A stretch of DNA of 64,000 nucleotides from Colwellia psychrerythraea (GCA_002163005.1 MAAF01000025.1:62001-126000); one strand, 5' to 3'; positions 17,303 through 26,938 are shown, numbered from the stretch's first letter. Made by a program: numbers and translations. Notes: generated by a model not told the origin, from the sequence alone.

Positions 17303-18241
17303 ATGTCTAACACAGAATTTGATGCAAAAAATTTGCGTCGTGCGCTTTCTCAATTTCCTACTGGCGTCACAGTGATAACAACAACAGATACTGACGGTAA
17401 TCCAGTCGGCGTAACAGCCAGTAGTTTTAATTCAGTCTCCATGGACCCTGCCTTGATCCTTTGGAGCATTGATAAAGGGGCAAATAGCCTTTCAGCTTTT
17501 CAAGAATCAAAATATTTTGCGGTAAATGTATTGGCAAGTGATCAAGTTGCAACCTCTAATAATTTTGCTAGTCGAGGAACAGACAAATTTGCCAATGCTC
17601 AGTATTCCTTAGGGTTAGGAAATGCTCCTATTCTTGAACATTATGCTGCTCAATTTGAATGTAAAACTTGGGCCGTTTATGACGGTGGAGATCATTTGAT
17701 TCTTGTTGGTGAAGTGATCGAGTATCGCCATAATGACATTGCTGCACCATTGGTATTTGCTCGTGGAAGTTATGCTATCTCAACGCAGCACCCAGAAATG
17801 ATTAAGCCAGCCGAGACCGATAACAAAGACAATGATACTGACTTTGTTAATGATTACTTACTCTATTTGTTAAGAGAAACTTATCAGCGATTCAGTGCAG
17901 ACTTATATCCAAAACTTAACCAAGCATGTGATGTTACGCCGGAAGAGTGGCGTATATTAGCTCGCATGACGAGTGCACCAACGATTAAAGTTAACAAACT
18001 TATCGATATGGTCATGCAACCAGAAGACTCATTAAGAGAAACCATCGCTTGGATGGTGGCCAAAGAGCTCATCTCCTATCTTGATCATGAAACTTTGCAA
18101 GCGACTGAACAAGGTAAAAAGATTGCCGAACAAATGAAAGCTATCGCTTTAAATGAAGAAAGACAATTACTTGAACAATTGAGCAAAGAGCAAACACAGC
18201 ATTTAAAAGCAAGTTTAAAAGCTATAATCAATAAATTATAA
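17303..18241 (+). CDS. 4-hydroxyphenylacetate 3-monooxygenase, flavin reductase component with MarR-like C-terminal domain
   Basis: 312 residues in two parts. Residues 1-165 are a short-chain flavin reductase (RALSQFPTGVTVITT, VGVTASSFNSVSMDPALILWS, FAVNVLA, the GDHLILVGEV loop). Residues 175-312 are a MarR-like winged-helix domain (VTPEEWRILARM, then a wing and long helices). This fusion and its length match the C1 component of A. baumannii p-hydroxyphenylacetate hydroxylase (315 residues). There the tail binds hydroxyphenylacetate and relieves inhibition of FMN reduction. It would supply FMNH2 to the oxygenase at 14713. A strong bidirectional terminator follows. Confidence 0.9.
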   Translation: MSNTEFDAKNLRRALSQFPTGVTVITTTDTDGNPVGVTASSFNSVSMDPALILWSIDKGANSLSAFQESKYFAVNVLASDQVATSNNFASRGTDKFANAQYSLGLGNAPILEHYAAQFECKTWAVYDGGDHLILVGEVIEYRHNDIAAPLVFARGSYAISTQHPEMIKPAETDNKDNDTDFVNDYLLYLLRETYQRFSADLYPKLNQACDVTPEEWRILARMTSAPTIKVNKLIDMVMQPEDSLRETIAWMVAKELISYLDHETLQATEQGKKIAEQMKAIALNEERQLLEQLSKEQTQHLKASLKAIINKL

Positions 18242-18256
18242 GATAGTTTGTAATCT

Positions 18257-18296
18257 AAAAAAGGCCGTTTTGACTCTCGTCAAAACGGCCTTTTTT
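18257..18296. terminator. Bidirectional intrinsic terminator
   Basis: GGCCGTTTTGAC (18263-18274), the loop TCTC and GTCAAAACGGCC form a perfect 12-base-pair stem. Six A precede it and six T follow, so it can end transcripts from both the reductase gene (plus) and the fused paa gene (minus). Confidence 0.95.
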
Positions 18297-18337
18297 CATA
18301 GTTTAATCTTGCATAAGTTTAGTTGAACATATACTTA

Positions 18338-20473
18338 TTACCGCGTTAAATTTTTATTTTCAGCCACTAAATTTTCTAATAAAGGTGCCACTTGCCAATA
18401 ATTACTTCCTAGCTTTTGCTGAAACTCTTTAATGGTAGCGACTACTTTCTCTAAACCAATTTCATCGGCATAACACATAGGACCGCCTAAGTAGCGTGGA
18501 AATCCATAACCATTAAGCCAAATAGCATCAATATCACTAGCGCGAGTGGCTATGCCTTGCTCAAGTATATACGCGCCTTCATTAATCAAAGCAAAAATCA
18601 GTCGTTGTTGAATTTCTTCATCACTGATGTCACTGCGTTGTTTAATACCTAACTTAGCCGCATTAGCTCTAATAAGATTAACGGCAGCATCATCTGGACT
18701 GCGTTTGTTAGTTTGTTCATCATATTGATAAAAACCTGCGTGAGTTTTTTGTCCTAATCGGCCTGCTTCTACCAGGGTATCAGCGGCAGCAAAGAAGCAA
18801 GGGTCATCTGGGCGATCAGTATTTGCTTGGCGTGCTTTATAACCTATGTCTATACCTGACATATCGTTAACTGCTAAGGGTCCCATGGCCATTCCCCACT
18901 GCACCATAGCTTTGTCAACTTGTTGTGGCGTTGCACCTTCTAGTAATAGCATGTTGGCTTCTCTACCATAACAAGCATACATGCGATTGCCGACAAAGCC
19001 GTAGCAAACTTTCACAGCTACGCTTATTTTACCCATCTTTTTACCTAAGGTCATTGCCGTAGTAAGTGTTTGGCTGTCAGTATATTTAGTGGCAACTACT
19101 TCCAATAACTTCATAATATTGGCAGGGCTAAAAAAGTGCATGCCGACGACTTTTTCCGGTCGTGTGGTAGCTTTGGCTATTTCATCAATATCTAAGTATG
19201 AGGTATTACTCGCGAGAATTGCTTCAGGCTTACAAACTTTATCTAGCTGAGAAAATATTTGTTGTTTTACCGCCATAGTTTCAAAGGCTGCTTCTACGAC
19301 TAGGTCAACTTGCGCTAAATCTTGATAGTCACAAGTGCCAGTAATTAATGCCATACATTGATTAACTTTTTCTTTGCTTATAATGCCACGTGTTTGGGCT
19401 TGCTGATAACGGTTGGCAATAGCATTAATGCCTTTGGCTAAATTACTTTGATTCATTTCTAGCAGTGTGACACTAATGCCTGCATTAGCAAAACACATGG
19501 CAATACCGCCGCCCATAGTGCCTGCACCAATAACGGCAACTGACTTTATTTCAGCAGGCGTTGGCTTGGTTTCACCAGAAATCATTAGTTTAGCCGCTGT
19601 TTTTTCAGCAAAAAAGGCGTGGCGCATTGCACGTGATTGCGCAGAGCCTCTACATGCTAAAAAGTATTCACGTTCTTTCACCGTCGCTTCATTCAAAGGT
19701 AACGTAAATGCATTTTCTATTGAGTTAACGGCGCTTTGTGGCGCTTGTTGACCACGAGATTTTTTGGCTAATTTATCTCTGAATTGCTGACATAACACTT
19801 TTGCCGCTTGTTTTTCTTCACTATTTAGTGCCATTGGCTGTTGAGTGATTATTTTACTTGTTTGCTTTTGTTCAAGCAGCGCTTTGGCAAAGGTAATTGT
19901 TTCGTTAAGTAAATGGTCTTTTTTAGTATTATCTGCGCTGATTAGTTGATCAATAATGCCATAGCCATCAAGTTGCTCTACTTTTTGCGGTTTTCCTGAT
20001 GTGATCATTGTTAGCGCTAATTCAACGCCCGCAATTCTTGGTAATAACTGTGTGCCGCCAGCACCTGGAATGAGACCAAGATTAACCTCAGGTAATCCAA
20101 GTTTTGTGCCTTTAACTGCTATTCGATAATGACAGGCAAGCGCTAACTCAAAACCTCCGCCTAATACGTTACCAAATAGTGCCGCTATGATGGGTTTATT
20201 ACATTGGTTGATACGTTGTAACACATCCGGTAAATGAGGCTCTTTTGGCGTTTTACCAAATTCTTTGATATCAGCCCCAGCAATAAACGTTTTACCTTGG
20301 CAATAAATAACAATAGCGTTGATATTTTCATTCTGTTCTGCCTGAGCAATAGCATCTACAACTCCTTGTCGAACTGCATGTGATAGCGCATTGACTGGTG
20401 GATTATCAATATTGATAATCGCAATGTTATCCGCATGAGGTGTCGTTGGTATAAGTAGTACAGGGGCTGTCAT
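18338..20473 (-). CDS. Fused enoyl-CoA hydratase / 3-hydroxyacyl-CoA dehydrogenase of phenylacetate catabolism
   Basis: 711 residues. The N-terminal crotonase domain (about 1-190) has IAALFGNVLGGGFELALAC and GLPEVNLGLIPGAGGTQLLPR. The NAD-binding domain begins at the glycine motif VIGAGTMGGGIA near residue 315, followed by ASNTSYLDI, VVGMHFFSPAN and C-terminal dehydrogenase domains. It would perform both the 2,3-dehydroadipyl-CoA hydratase (PaaF) and 3-hydroxyadipyl-CoA dehydrogenase (PaaH) steps, which are separate genes in E. coli. No other hydratase/dehydrogenase for these steps is in the paa cluster. A general fatty-acid FadJ-like role cannot be excluded from sequence alone. Confidence 0.88.
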   Translation of the reverse strand: MTAPVLLIPTTPHADNIAIINIDNPPVNALSHAVRQGVVDAIAQAEQNENINAIVIYCQGKTFIAGADIKEFGKTPKEPHLPDVLQRINQCNKPIIAALFGNVLGGGFELALACHYRIAVKGTKLGLPEVNLGLIPGAGGTQLLPRIAGVELALTMITSGKPQKVEQLDGYGIIDQLISADNTKKDHLLNETITFAKALLEQKQTSKIITQQPMALNSEEKQAAKVLCQQFRDKLAKKSRGQQAPQSAVNSIENAFTLPLNEATVKEREYFLACRGSAQSRAMRHAFFAEKTAAKLMISGETKPTPAEIKSVAVIGAGTMGGGIAMCFANAGISVTLLEMNQSNLAKGINAIANRYQQAQTRGIISKEKVNQCMALITGTCDYQDLAQVDLVVEAAFETMAVKQQIFSQLDKVCKPEAILASNTSYLDIDEIAKATTRPEKVVGMHFFSPANIMKLLEVVATKYTDSQTLTTAMTLGKKMGKISVAVKVCYGFVGNRMYACYGREANMLLLEGATPQQVDKAMVQWGMAMGPLAVNDMSGIDIGYKARQANTDRPDDPCFFAAADTLVEAGRLGQKTHAGFYQYDEQTNKRSPDDAAVNLIRANAAKLGIKQRSDISDEEIQQRLIFALINEGAYILEQGIATRASDIDAIWLNGYGFPRYLGGPMCYADEIGLEKVVATIKEFQQKLGSNYWQVAPLLENLVAENKNLTR

Positions 20474-20664
20474 ATTGTTGCTTTCCTAATTTAATTGTAT
20501 TGATTTACCTAATATCATCCTCATGTGGTTACAGTGAGACGTTTAGGGGTAATGCACAAAGTTGTGTATAAGAGAAGCACACAATGACGCGCTTTTTTGA
20601 AAGAGATGAAGCGCTTTGTTATTTTTAATCATGCAGTATCTTAGCTGGGTTTATAAAACTAAAA

Positions 20665-21594
20665 TTAAGACACAAATCGCTGAAAAAACTTATTGCTTGC
20701 TTCAGGCAACTTTCCCTGAGCATTATTCATATTTTCTCCTATGTAAGTTGTAGAAGGCTCAACTAATGTTTTATACATTCTCTTTACTAAATCATGGGCC
20801 TCATATCCTACCCAGCCTTGTGTAAGCATAGCCTGTGGGAAATCAGGATCACGTAATAAAATCCGTCGATAATCGTGAATTAATATTGCTCTAAGTAAAA
20901 AGCAATCTGTAGTACTAAGTTGCTCAGACTTATCTTGTGTATTTAAAAGTTGTTGGCAAAGAGGTCGATAAAAATTAAGAAAATCACGATAGCTCGTTTC
21001 TAACGCTGATAATTTCCAACGATCTTTAATCAGTGATTTGATCACACTTTGTGAGTTTAAATCAGCAATACTACCGTTAAGTATAATAACATTGCCTGCT
21101 AAGCCTAGTTCGTGAATAGCTTCATCTAATGATGATGCATCGCAAGAAGGGTGTGCATAAAGTCCTGACACCAATGTATTAAAACCTTGCCATAGTAAAC
21201 TTTTTCGAAATTCTTCTTTTTTATCTTCCGGCACTGAAATGGGCAACACTAAAATCCAGTTTTCATTCCAGTCAGCTTGGTCAGCGGCATAAATTCTTCT
21301 TGCTGCTTTTTCGTAATGCGCCATGGCAAAATCGGTAAAACAGTAATAACTACACCGGCCAACTTTATTTACTTGTAACCAGTTGCTTTGTACTAAACGA
21401 TAGACTGATGTTCGTACTTGACGATCGTTAAAGCCTAAAGGCTCAAGTGTTTTTATCAAACTTGAAAGCCAAAGCCAGCTGCCATGTTGAGAAACAGTGT
21501 CACCAAAAATAGTGACCACCATTGAGGTACAACTAATGCTACTTTTTTTTATATGTTGCTTAATAGTAAGGTTAAGTTTACTGGTTTTTGTCAT
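20665..21594 (-). CDS. paaX: PaaX family transcriptional repressor
   Basis: 309 residues, close to E. coli PaaX (316). The N-terminal helix-turn-helix is around FGDTVSQHGSWLWLSSLIKTL and FNDRQVRTSVYRLVQSNWL. A central cas2-like region has WILVLPISVPEDKKEEFRKSLLWQGF, and the C-terminal part has DYRRILLRDPDFPQAML. PaaX represses paa promoters and is released by phenylacetyl-CoA. It lies between paaE and the fused gene on the same strand with its own gaps (147 and 191 bases). A TGATAC at 21613, similar to E. coli PaaX half-sites, sits 19 bases upstream, hinting at autoregulation. Confidence 0.93.
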   Translation of the reverse strand: MTKTSKLNLTIKQHIKKSSISCTSMVVTIFGDTVSQHGSWLWLSSLIKTLEPLGFNDRQVRTSVYRLVQSNWLQVNKVGRCSYYCFTDFAMAHYEKAARRIYAADQADWNENWILVLPISVPEDKKEEFRKSLLWQGFNTLVSGLYAHPSCDASSLDEAIHELGLAGNVIILNGSIADLNSQSVIKSLIKDRWKLSALETSYRDFLNFYRPLCQQLLNTQDKSEQLSTTDCFLLRAILIHDYRRILLRDPDFPQAMLTQGWVGYEAHDLVKRMYKTLVEPSTTYIGENMNNAQGKLPEASNKFFQRFVS

Positions 21595-21741
21595 GCTTTT
21601 TCCTATATTCTTTGATACTTATCTTGTATTGCCACTTATTAAATTGTAGTCAATTTAGTAAGTGGCAAGCAACTAGGAAATAACGATAAAGTTAATATTT
21701 AGCAAGACGGTGACCGAATAATGTAATGTTCAAGCAAATGA

Positions 21742-22848
21742 TTATCTATCATCAAAGCTGACAACAACTTCATCTGAAATAGGATGTGATTGACAGGTAA
21801 GAATGTAACCAGCATCAATTTCGTGTTGCTCAAGACCATGATTAATATCCATGTCAACTTGACCTTTGACCAACTTAGCTTTACAGGTTGAGCATACTCC
21901 AGCTTTACACGAGTAGGGTAGTTCTACCCCATTAGCCATACCTGCATCTAAAATATTGGCGCCAACTGTAGCTAAGTCAAAGTTATTGCTACGACCATCG
22001 GCAATTACTGTTACTTTACTGGTACGGTCTTCACCATATTCATGGACACGAATTTTGGCTTTGTCTAACACGAGTTGTGCGTCTTCAGATGAGCTAGCAA
22101 ATAACTCATAATGAATCTGATTTTCTGCTAACCCTTCAATTCTAAAACCCCGAGATACCTCAGATATCATTGATTCAGGTCCACAAATGAAGGCTTCATC
22201 TGTTGTGTTTATGTCAATAAGCTTTTGTTTTTGTAATTGATAGCCTTTCTTGTTATCAATTCGTCCATTAAGTAAATCAGCGCCTTGATCTTCTTGGCTC
22301 ATGATGTTGACCCAATTAAAGCGCGTTAAATAACGATTTTTAATAAAGCTTAGTTCTTCTTTGAACATCATAGTGTGGGTTTTTTGATTACCATAAACCA
22401 AGGTTATTTGTGAATTTGGCTCGCGAGAAAAAATTGACTTTATTAACGATAAAATTGGTGTAATACCACTACCAGCAGCGAGTAACATATATTTTTTGCT
22501 GCGCTGGCTATCTAACTCATTCTCATTTAGCTTTAACGTAAAATCGCCTTGTGGAGGCATTACTTTAATGCTATTGCCAACTTTAAAATTATCATTTGCG
22601 AAGTTAGAAAATACACCTTTATCTACTCGCTTGATTGCTATAGACAATTGCGTTTCATCAATACCGGAACAAATGGAGTAACAACGACGAATGATTTCTC
22701 CGTCAATAGAGACTTGTAGTGTTAAAAATTGCCCAGGAGTAAAAGAAAATTTTTGCTTTAACTCGTCAGGAATATGTAAACTCAAGCAAATAGCCGAGTC
22801 AGTTTCTGGCTTAATATCGGCGATAGTAAGAGAATAAAAATTTGTCAT
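21742..22848 (-). CDS. paaE: 1,2-phenylacetyl-CoA epoxidase, reductase subunit
   Basis: 368 residues: an N-terminal FAD-binding domain (RRCYSICSG near residue 55), a nucleotide-binding domain (YMLLAAGSGITPILS), and a C-terminal plant-type 2Fe-2S domain whose ligands are CKAGVCSTC (C-x4-C-x2-C) plus a last Cys in LTCQSH. It passes electrons from NADPH to the PaaABC(D) oxygenase. It follows paaD in the operon but is separated from it by 76 bases holding a perfect 19-base-pair hairpin, so its expression relative to paaABCD may differ. Confidence 0.95.
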   Translation of the reverse strand: MTNFYSLTIADIKPETDSAICLSLHIPDELKQKFSFTPGQFLTLQVSIDGEIIRRCYSICSGIDETQLSIAIKRVDKGVFSNFANDNFKVGNSIKVMPPQGDFTLKLNENELDSQRSKKYMLLAAGSGITPILSLIKSIFSREPNSQITLVYGNQKTHTMMFKEELSFIKNRYLTRFNWVNIMSQEDQGADLLNGRIDNKKGYQLQKQKLIDINTTDEAFICGPESMISEVSRGFRIEGLAENQIHYELFASSSEDAQLVLDKAKIRVHEYGEDRTSKVTVIADGRSNNFDLATVGANILDAGMANGVELPYSCKAGVCSTCKAKLVKGQVDMDINHGLEQHEIDAGYILTCQSHPISDEVVVSFDDR

Positions 22849-22868
22849 GTCGCACCTTCTTGTTATTT

Positions 22869-22916
22869 ATACCAACTGAAATAATGAATTGAATCTATCA
22901 TTATTTCAGTTGGTAT
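22869..22916. repeat. Perfect 19-base-pair hairpin between paaD and paaE
   Basis: ATACCAACTGAAATAATGA (22869-22887) and its exact complement (22898-22916) flank a ten-base loop. The ATACCAA end matches the longer inverted-repeat elements at 12503 and 28981, so this may be a collapsed copy. In the paa transcript it would form a stable intercistronic stem. No T-run follows on the minus strand, so termination is not expected to be strong. Confidence 0.8.
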
Positions 22917-22924
22917 TATTGCGA

Positions 22925-23467
22925 TTAAATATGCTTAAAAAGATCAAAGGATTCATGGCAGCTATTACACTGAAATAAGGCTTTACATGCAGTTGAGCCA
23001 TATTCACTGAGTAACTTAGTGTCAGCACTGCTACATTGCGGGCAAAGCACTTTACTGTCACTATTAAGGGGTTGCTCATGACCACCAATCACATCATTTG
23101 GTGGAGCAATACCATAGTCTCTTAGCTGATTTCGACCTTTATCTGTCATCCAGTCAGTTGTCCATGCAGGTGATAATTCGGTGATTATTACCGTTTTTTC
23201 AATGCCATGTGCTTTAAAAGCTATTGTGATATCTTCAGCAATAGCATCCATAGCAGGACAACCTGAGTAAGTAGGGGTAATGGTGACTGTTGCCTGTTTA
23301 CCTTGACGTTTGATATCTTTTAAAATACCGATATCCCACAAAGATAATGCAGGGATCTCTGGATCTTTAACCTGATCTAAACATTGCCATAACTCAGGAA
23401 ATTCAGAATTACGACGAAACTGTTCACGTTCAAATTGTGTTGGGGATTTTGTCGGGATAACTTGCAT
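22925..23467 (-). CDS. paaD: Phenylacetyl-CoA epoxidase maturation protein
   Basis: 180 residues from the ATG at 23467, chosen because GGAG lies just upstream; the frame continues open to 23518, inside paaC. The MIP18/DUF59 domain covers about 25-125 (VKDPEIPALSLWDIGIL, TITPTYSGCPAMDAI, ELSPAWTTDWMT). The C-terminus is a zinc ribbon with CPQC and CNSC pairs. PaaD is needed for an active PaaABC complex, probably for metal-centre insertion. It follows paaC at 16 bases. Confidence 0.93.
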   Translation of the reverse strand: MQVIPTKSPTQFEREQFRRNSEFPELWQCLDQVKDPEIPALSLWDIGILKDIKRQGKQATVTITPTYSGCPAMDAIAEDITIAFKAHGIEKTVIITELSPAWTTDWMTDKGRNQLRDYGIAPPNDVIGGHEQPLNSDSKVLCPQCSSADTKLLSEYGSTACKALFQCNSCHESFDLFKHI

Positions 23468-23483
23468 TATAGTCTCCATAAAA

Positions 23484-24275
23484 CTACCACTTAGCACCAG
23501 GGAATGAACGGTGAACAAATTGCATTTCAGTTAATAAATGCCCTAAGTGCTCGGTGTGATAACCTTGTCGGCCACCGCTAACAGCCCACTCTTGATCAGG
23601 TACCGTTAACGTTGCTTCCTCAATGATCGCCGTTACTTCTTTTAGCCAATCGGCTTTCAATAGTGTGCAATCAACCGCAACTCCAGCATCAACAAGACGT
23701 TGCTCTAAATCATCAAGTTCAAATAATTCATGGCTATAACCCCATATATCATTTAAGGCTAGTTGCATTCTTTCGTGGCTTTCGGTTGTGCCATCACCTA
23801 AACGTAAGGTCCAACTTTTTGAGCGACGACAATGATAATTCGTTTCTTTTGCTGCTTTTACGGCAATAGCGGCAAGGGTTTCATCGCTTGATTTTTTCAA
23901 TTGCTCAAGAAAATATTTATTATAAACATCAATTAATAATTGGCGCGCAGTGCTATAAGCAAAATCACCTTTATGTAACTCATGTAATAAATGGTTTTGA
24001 AATTGTCTTTCATCGCGCAAATAAGCAAAGTTATCTTCGGTTATATCATCAGTGCTATTTTGTTCATTACTAAGCTGTGCTGCATAGGTGTAATACATGC
24101 GTGCATGACCAATGAAGTCGAGTGCAACATTACCTAAAGCAACATCTTCTTCAATAAATGGGGCTCTTGATACCCATTCTGAAAGACGGTGACCGATAAC
24201 AATCGCATCGTCACCCAGACGTGCAGCGTAATCAATCGTATCTTGTTTGCTCACTGTTTCTGTAGAACTAGTCAT
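23484..24275 (-). CDS. paaC: 1,2-phenylacetyl-CoA epoxidase, structural subunit
   Basis: 263 residues (E. coli PaaC 248). A ferritin-like helical protein: RLGDDAIVIGHRLSEWVSRAPFIEEDVALGNVALDFIGHAR near the start and NYHCRRSKSWTLRLGDGTTESHERMQ in the middle are typical. PaaC pairs with PaaA in the oxygenase core but lacks a working di-iron site in studied members. AGGAG lies before the ATG, and 13 bases separate it from paaB. Confidence 0.95.
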   Translation of the reverse strand: MTSSTETVSKQDTIDYAARLGDDAIVIGHRLSEWVSRAPFIEEDVALGNVALDFIGHARMYYTYAAQLSNEQNSTDDITEDNFAYLRDERQFQNHLLHELHKGDFAYSTARQLLIDVYNKYFLEQLKKSSDETLAAIAVKAAKETNYHCRRSKSWTLRLGDGTTESHERMQLALNDIWGYSHELFELDDLEQRLVDAGVAVDCTLLKADWLKEVTAIIEEATLTVPDQEWAVSGGRQGYHTEHLGHLLTEMQFVHRSFPGAKW

Positions 24276-24288
24276 CTTTTACTCCTGA

Positions 24289-24576
24289 TTACATTGCGCC
24301 AACTTCTTTGGGAATATCATAATAAGTCGCATGACGATAAGGTTTATCATCAGAGGGATCAAAAAAGCTATCACTGTCATCTTCTTGTGATGCGCAAATA
24401 TCTTTTGATTTAACTACCCAAATACTAACGCCTTCACTGCGACGAGTATAAACATCGCGCGCATATTCTAAGGCTTGTTCTTTATCTTCGGCATGTAAGC
24501 TGCCAGCATGTTTATGATCTAACCCGCGTTTTGAACGAAGGAATACTTCAAATAATTCTAATTTTTCTAAGCTCAT
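24289..24576 (-). CDS. paaB: 1,2-phenylacetyl-CoA epoxidase, subunit B
   Basis: 95 residues from the ATG at 24576, which has GGAGAAAG just upstream and gives exactly the length of E. coli PaaB; the frame is open 11 codons further. Family blocks: LFEVFLRSKRGLDHKHAGSLHA, ARDVYTRRSEGVSIWVV and the C-terminal HATYYDIPKEVGAM. PaaB bridges PaaAC dimers in the epoxidase complex. It sits between paaA (50 bases) and paaC (13 bases). Confidence 0.95.
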   Translation of the reverse strand: MSLEKLELFEVFLRSKRGLDHKHAGSLHAEDKEQALEYARDVYTRRSEGVSIWVVKSKDICASQEDDSDSFFDPSDDKPYRHATYYDIPKEVGAM

Positions 24577-24626
24577 CTTCTTTCTCCTCAATACTAATTT
24601 TAATAACAACCTTTAGATTATCGTTG

Positions 24627-25595
24627 TTAGGCGGCTGTTTCTGCTTTGGCTTGTTTTTGTGATTTTTTTTGTTGGTATGCTGACATTGCATCACGTACCC
24701 AAGCGCCTTCTTCGTGGGCTTTTACATGATGTTGAATTCGCTGGCGGTTACTATGTCCGTTGCCATTAATTACCGCGTAGAATTCTTCCCAGTTAATTTC
24801 GCCGCTGTCATGTTGACCTTTTTCTTCGTTCCACACTAAATCTTTATCTGGGTGTTCTAGGCCTAAATAAGCAATTTGTGGCGCGGTTTGATCAATAAAC
24901 TTTTGACGTAAATCATCATTAGTTTCGCGTTTTATTTTCCATTTCATTGACTTAGCGCTATGGGCTGATTCTGAGTCATGTGGACCAAACATCATCAATG
25001 CAGGCCAGTAAAAACGATTTAGCGAATCTTGCGCCATTTGTTTCTGTGCTGGTGTACCTTTAGCAAGTTCCATCATGATCACGTAACCTTGACGCTGATG
25101 AAAACTTTCTTCCTTACAAATACGGATCATACCGCGTGAATAAGGACCATAAGAGGTACGTTGTAATGACACCTGATTAACGATAGCAGCGCCATCAACT
25201 AACCAACCAATCGCGCCCATATCACCCCATGTTTGTGCAGGATAATTGAAGATAGAAGCATATTTAGCTTGACCACTTTGTAAAGCGGCAATCAATTCAC
25301 TGCGCTCAATACCTAAGGTTTCAGTTGCACTATACAAATACAAACCGTGACCACCTTCATCCTGAACTTTAGACAGCAATACTGCTTTACGGCGTAAAGA
25401 GGGAGCACGCGTTATCCAATTGCCTTCTGGCTGCATACCGATGACTTCTGAATGGGCATGTTGTGACATTTGACGGATTAAATTTTTACGATAGGCTTCT
25501 GGCATCCAATCTTTTGGTTCGATTTTTTGCTCGCTATCTATTTTTTGTTGGAAAACAGCTTCTAGCTCTGCTTCACTTTTATTATATTCGGCCAT
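24627..25595 (-). CDS. paaA: 1,2-phenylacetyl-CoA epoxidase, catalytic subunit
   Basis: 322 residues from ATG 25595, where the family's N-terminus ([19 protein letters not shown]) begins behind an AGGA. The open frame runs 32 codons further upstream through promoter-like sequence. The di-iron helices lie in the region from [18 protein letters not shown] through [13 protein letters not shown] to [13 protein letters not shown]. With PaaB, C and E it epoxidises the ring of phenylacetyl-CoA. The 126 bases between paaJ and paaA hold a PaaX-like site and a TTAATATGTTAA, so a separate promoter for paaABCDE is likely. Confidence 0.95.
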   Translation of the reverse strand: MAEYNKSEAELEAVFQQKIDSEQKIEPKDWMPEAYRKNLIRQMSQHAHSEVIGMQPEGNWITRAPSLRRKAVLLSKVQDEGGHGLYLYSATETLGIERSELIAALQSGQAKYASIFNYPAQTWGDMGAIGWLVDGAAIVNQVSLQRTSYGPYSRGMIRICKEESFHQRQGYVIMMELAKGTPAQKQMAQDSLNRFYWPALMMFGPHDSESAHSAKSMKWKIKRETNDDLRQKFIDQTAPQIAYLGLEHPDKDLVWNEEKGQHDSGEINWEEFYAVINGNGHSNRQRIQHHVKAHEEGAWVRDAMSAYQQKKSQKQAKAETAA

Positions 25596-25609
25596 TTCTA
25601 TTCCTATCG

Positions 25610-25673
25610 TTAATATGTTAACTACTTTAATGATACGATTATTTTTAGTTATGTCAATACCGTGTATCACAAT
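25610..25673. promoter_or_regulatory. Candidate control region upstream of paaA (PaaX-like site and palindrome variant)
   Basis: On the minus strand ATTGTGATACACGGT (25659-25673) matches 12 of 15 positions of the published E. coli PaaX consensus WWTRTGATTCGYGWT. A second TGATAC is at 25631. Near the ribosome binding site, TTAATATGTTAA (25610-25621) is one base off the HpaR-type palindrome. Both assignments are inference. Confidence 0.45.
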
Positions 25674-25721
25674 AAATTGTATTATTTTCAATCAGCATAA
25701 TTTTCAGTTGGTTACGTGTGA

Positions 25722-26924
25722 TTAAACTCTTTCGATGATGATAGCAATGCCTTGTCCAACACCAATACACATGGTGCATAACGCATAACGACCTTGTGCG
25801 CGTTCAAGCTGGTACATGGCGGTAGTGACTAATCTAGCGCCACTAGCACCTAATGGATGCCCTAAAGCAATTGCGCCACCATTTGGATTTACATGCGCGG
25901 CATCGTCCGGTAAACCTAAGGCGCGTAATACTGCTAATCCTTGTGCGGCAAAGGCTTCGTTTAATTCTATTACATCCATTTGGTCAATGGTTAAGCCTGC
26001 TTTTTTCAGTACTTTATTAGTGGCCGAAACGGGCCCATAACCCATAATGCGCGGTGATAAACCTGCCGTTGCCATCGCTACTACGCGGGCTTTTGGAATT
26101 AAGTTATTCGCTTTAATTGCTTTTTCTGAAGCAAGTAATAAGGCACAAGCGCCGTCATTTACACCGGAAGCATTACCGGCGGTAACCGTGCCATTTTCTT
26201 TAAAAGGCGTGGCTAATTTGGCTAATGTTTCGATTGGGCTTAAACGCAAATGTTCGTCATCTGCAACGATGATATCGTCGCCTCTACGTTGTTTAATGTG
26301 GACGGGTACAATTTCATGGCTAAAAAGTCCAGCTTGTTGTGCCGCTAACGCTTTTGTTTGGCTATTAAAGGCAAAAGTATCTTGATCTACACGGCTTATA
26401 TTAAATTCTTCAGCAACATTTTCTGCCGTTTCGGGCATAGAATCTACGCCATATTCGTTCGCCATTAACTTGTTAACAAAGCGCCAGCCTATCGTAGTAT
26501 CAAAAATTTCTGCTTGACGGCTAAAAGCACTAGTCGCTTTAGGCATAACTAAAGGAGCTCTTGACATTGATTCAACACCACCAGCAATAATCAAATCGGT
26601 TTCACCACTAGCTATTGCACGCGCGCCACTGCCAATTGCATCAATACCTGAGCCACATAAACGGTTTAGGGTAACGCCTGGTACATCAATAGGAAGGCCT
26701 GCAAGTAAGCCACTCATGCGCGCAACATTACGATTATCTTCACCGGCTTGGTTGGCACAACCGTAGAAAACATCATCAACACTAGCCCAATCTACTTGAG
26801 GATTGCGTTTGATTAATTCTCTAATCGGAATAGCACCTAAATCATCCGCTCTTACGCTAGATAATGCACCACCATAGCGGCCAAATGGGGTTCTGATTGC
26901 GTCGCAAATGTATGTATTGTTCAT
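25722..26924 (-). CDS. paaJ: 3-oxoadipyl-CoA / 3-oxo-5,6-dehydrosuberyl-CoA thiolase
   Basis: 400 residues, one less than E. coli PaaJ. Thiolase marks: catalytic Cys in [60 protein letters not shown] and the second catalytic Cys in [13 protein letters not shown]. It splits the beta-keto intermediates of phenylacetate breakdown, releasing acetyl-CoA and leading to succinyl-CoA. It follows paaI at 14 bases and ends the paaG-I-J unit. PcaF-type thiolases are very similar; the cluster decides the name. Confidence 0.93.
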   Translation of the reverse strand: MNNTYICDAIRTPFGRYGGALSSVRADDLGAIPIRELIKRNPQVDWASVDDVFYGCANQAGEDNRNVARMSGLLAGLPIDVPGVTLNRLCGSGIDAIGSGARAIASGETDLIIAGGVESMSRAPLVMPKATSAFSRQAEIFDTTIGWRFVNKLMANEYGVDSMPETAENVAEEFNISRVDQDTFAFNSQTKALAAQQAGLFSHEIVPVHIKQRRGDDIIVADDEHLRLSPIETLAKLATPFKENGTVTAGNASGVNDGACALLLASEKAIKANNLIPKARVVAMATAGLSPRIMGYGPVSATNKVLKKAGLTIDQMDVIELNEAFAAQGLAVLRALGLPDDAAHVNPNGGAIALGHPLGASGARLVTTAMYQLERAQGRYALCTMCIGVGQGIAIIIERV

Positions 26925-26938
26925 AATAATTTCCTTGG

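Noticed and set aside
25596-25691. Upstream extension of paaA (32 extra codons)
   Set aside because: Similarity begins at 25595; the extension covers the likely promoter and PaaX-like site.
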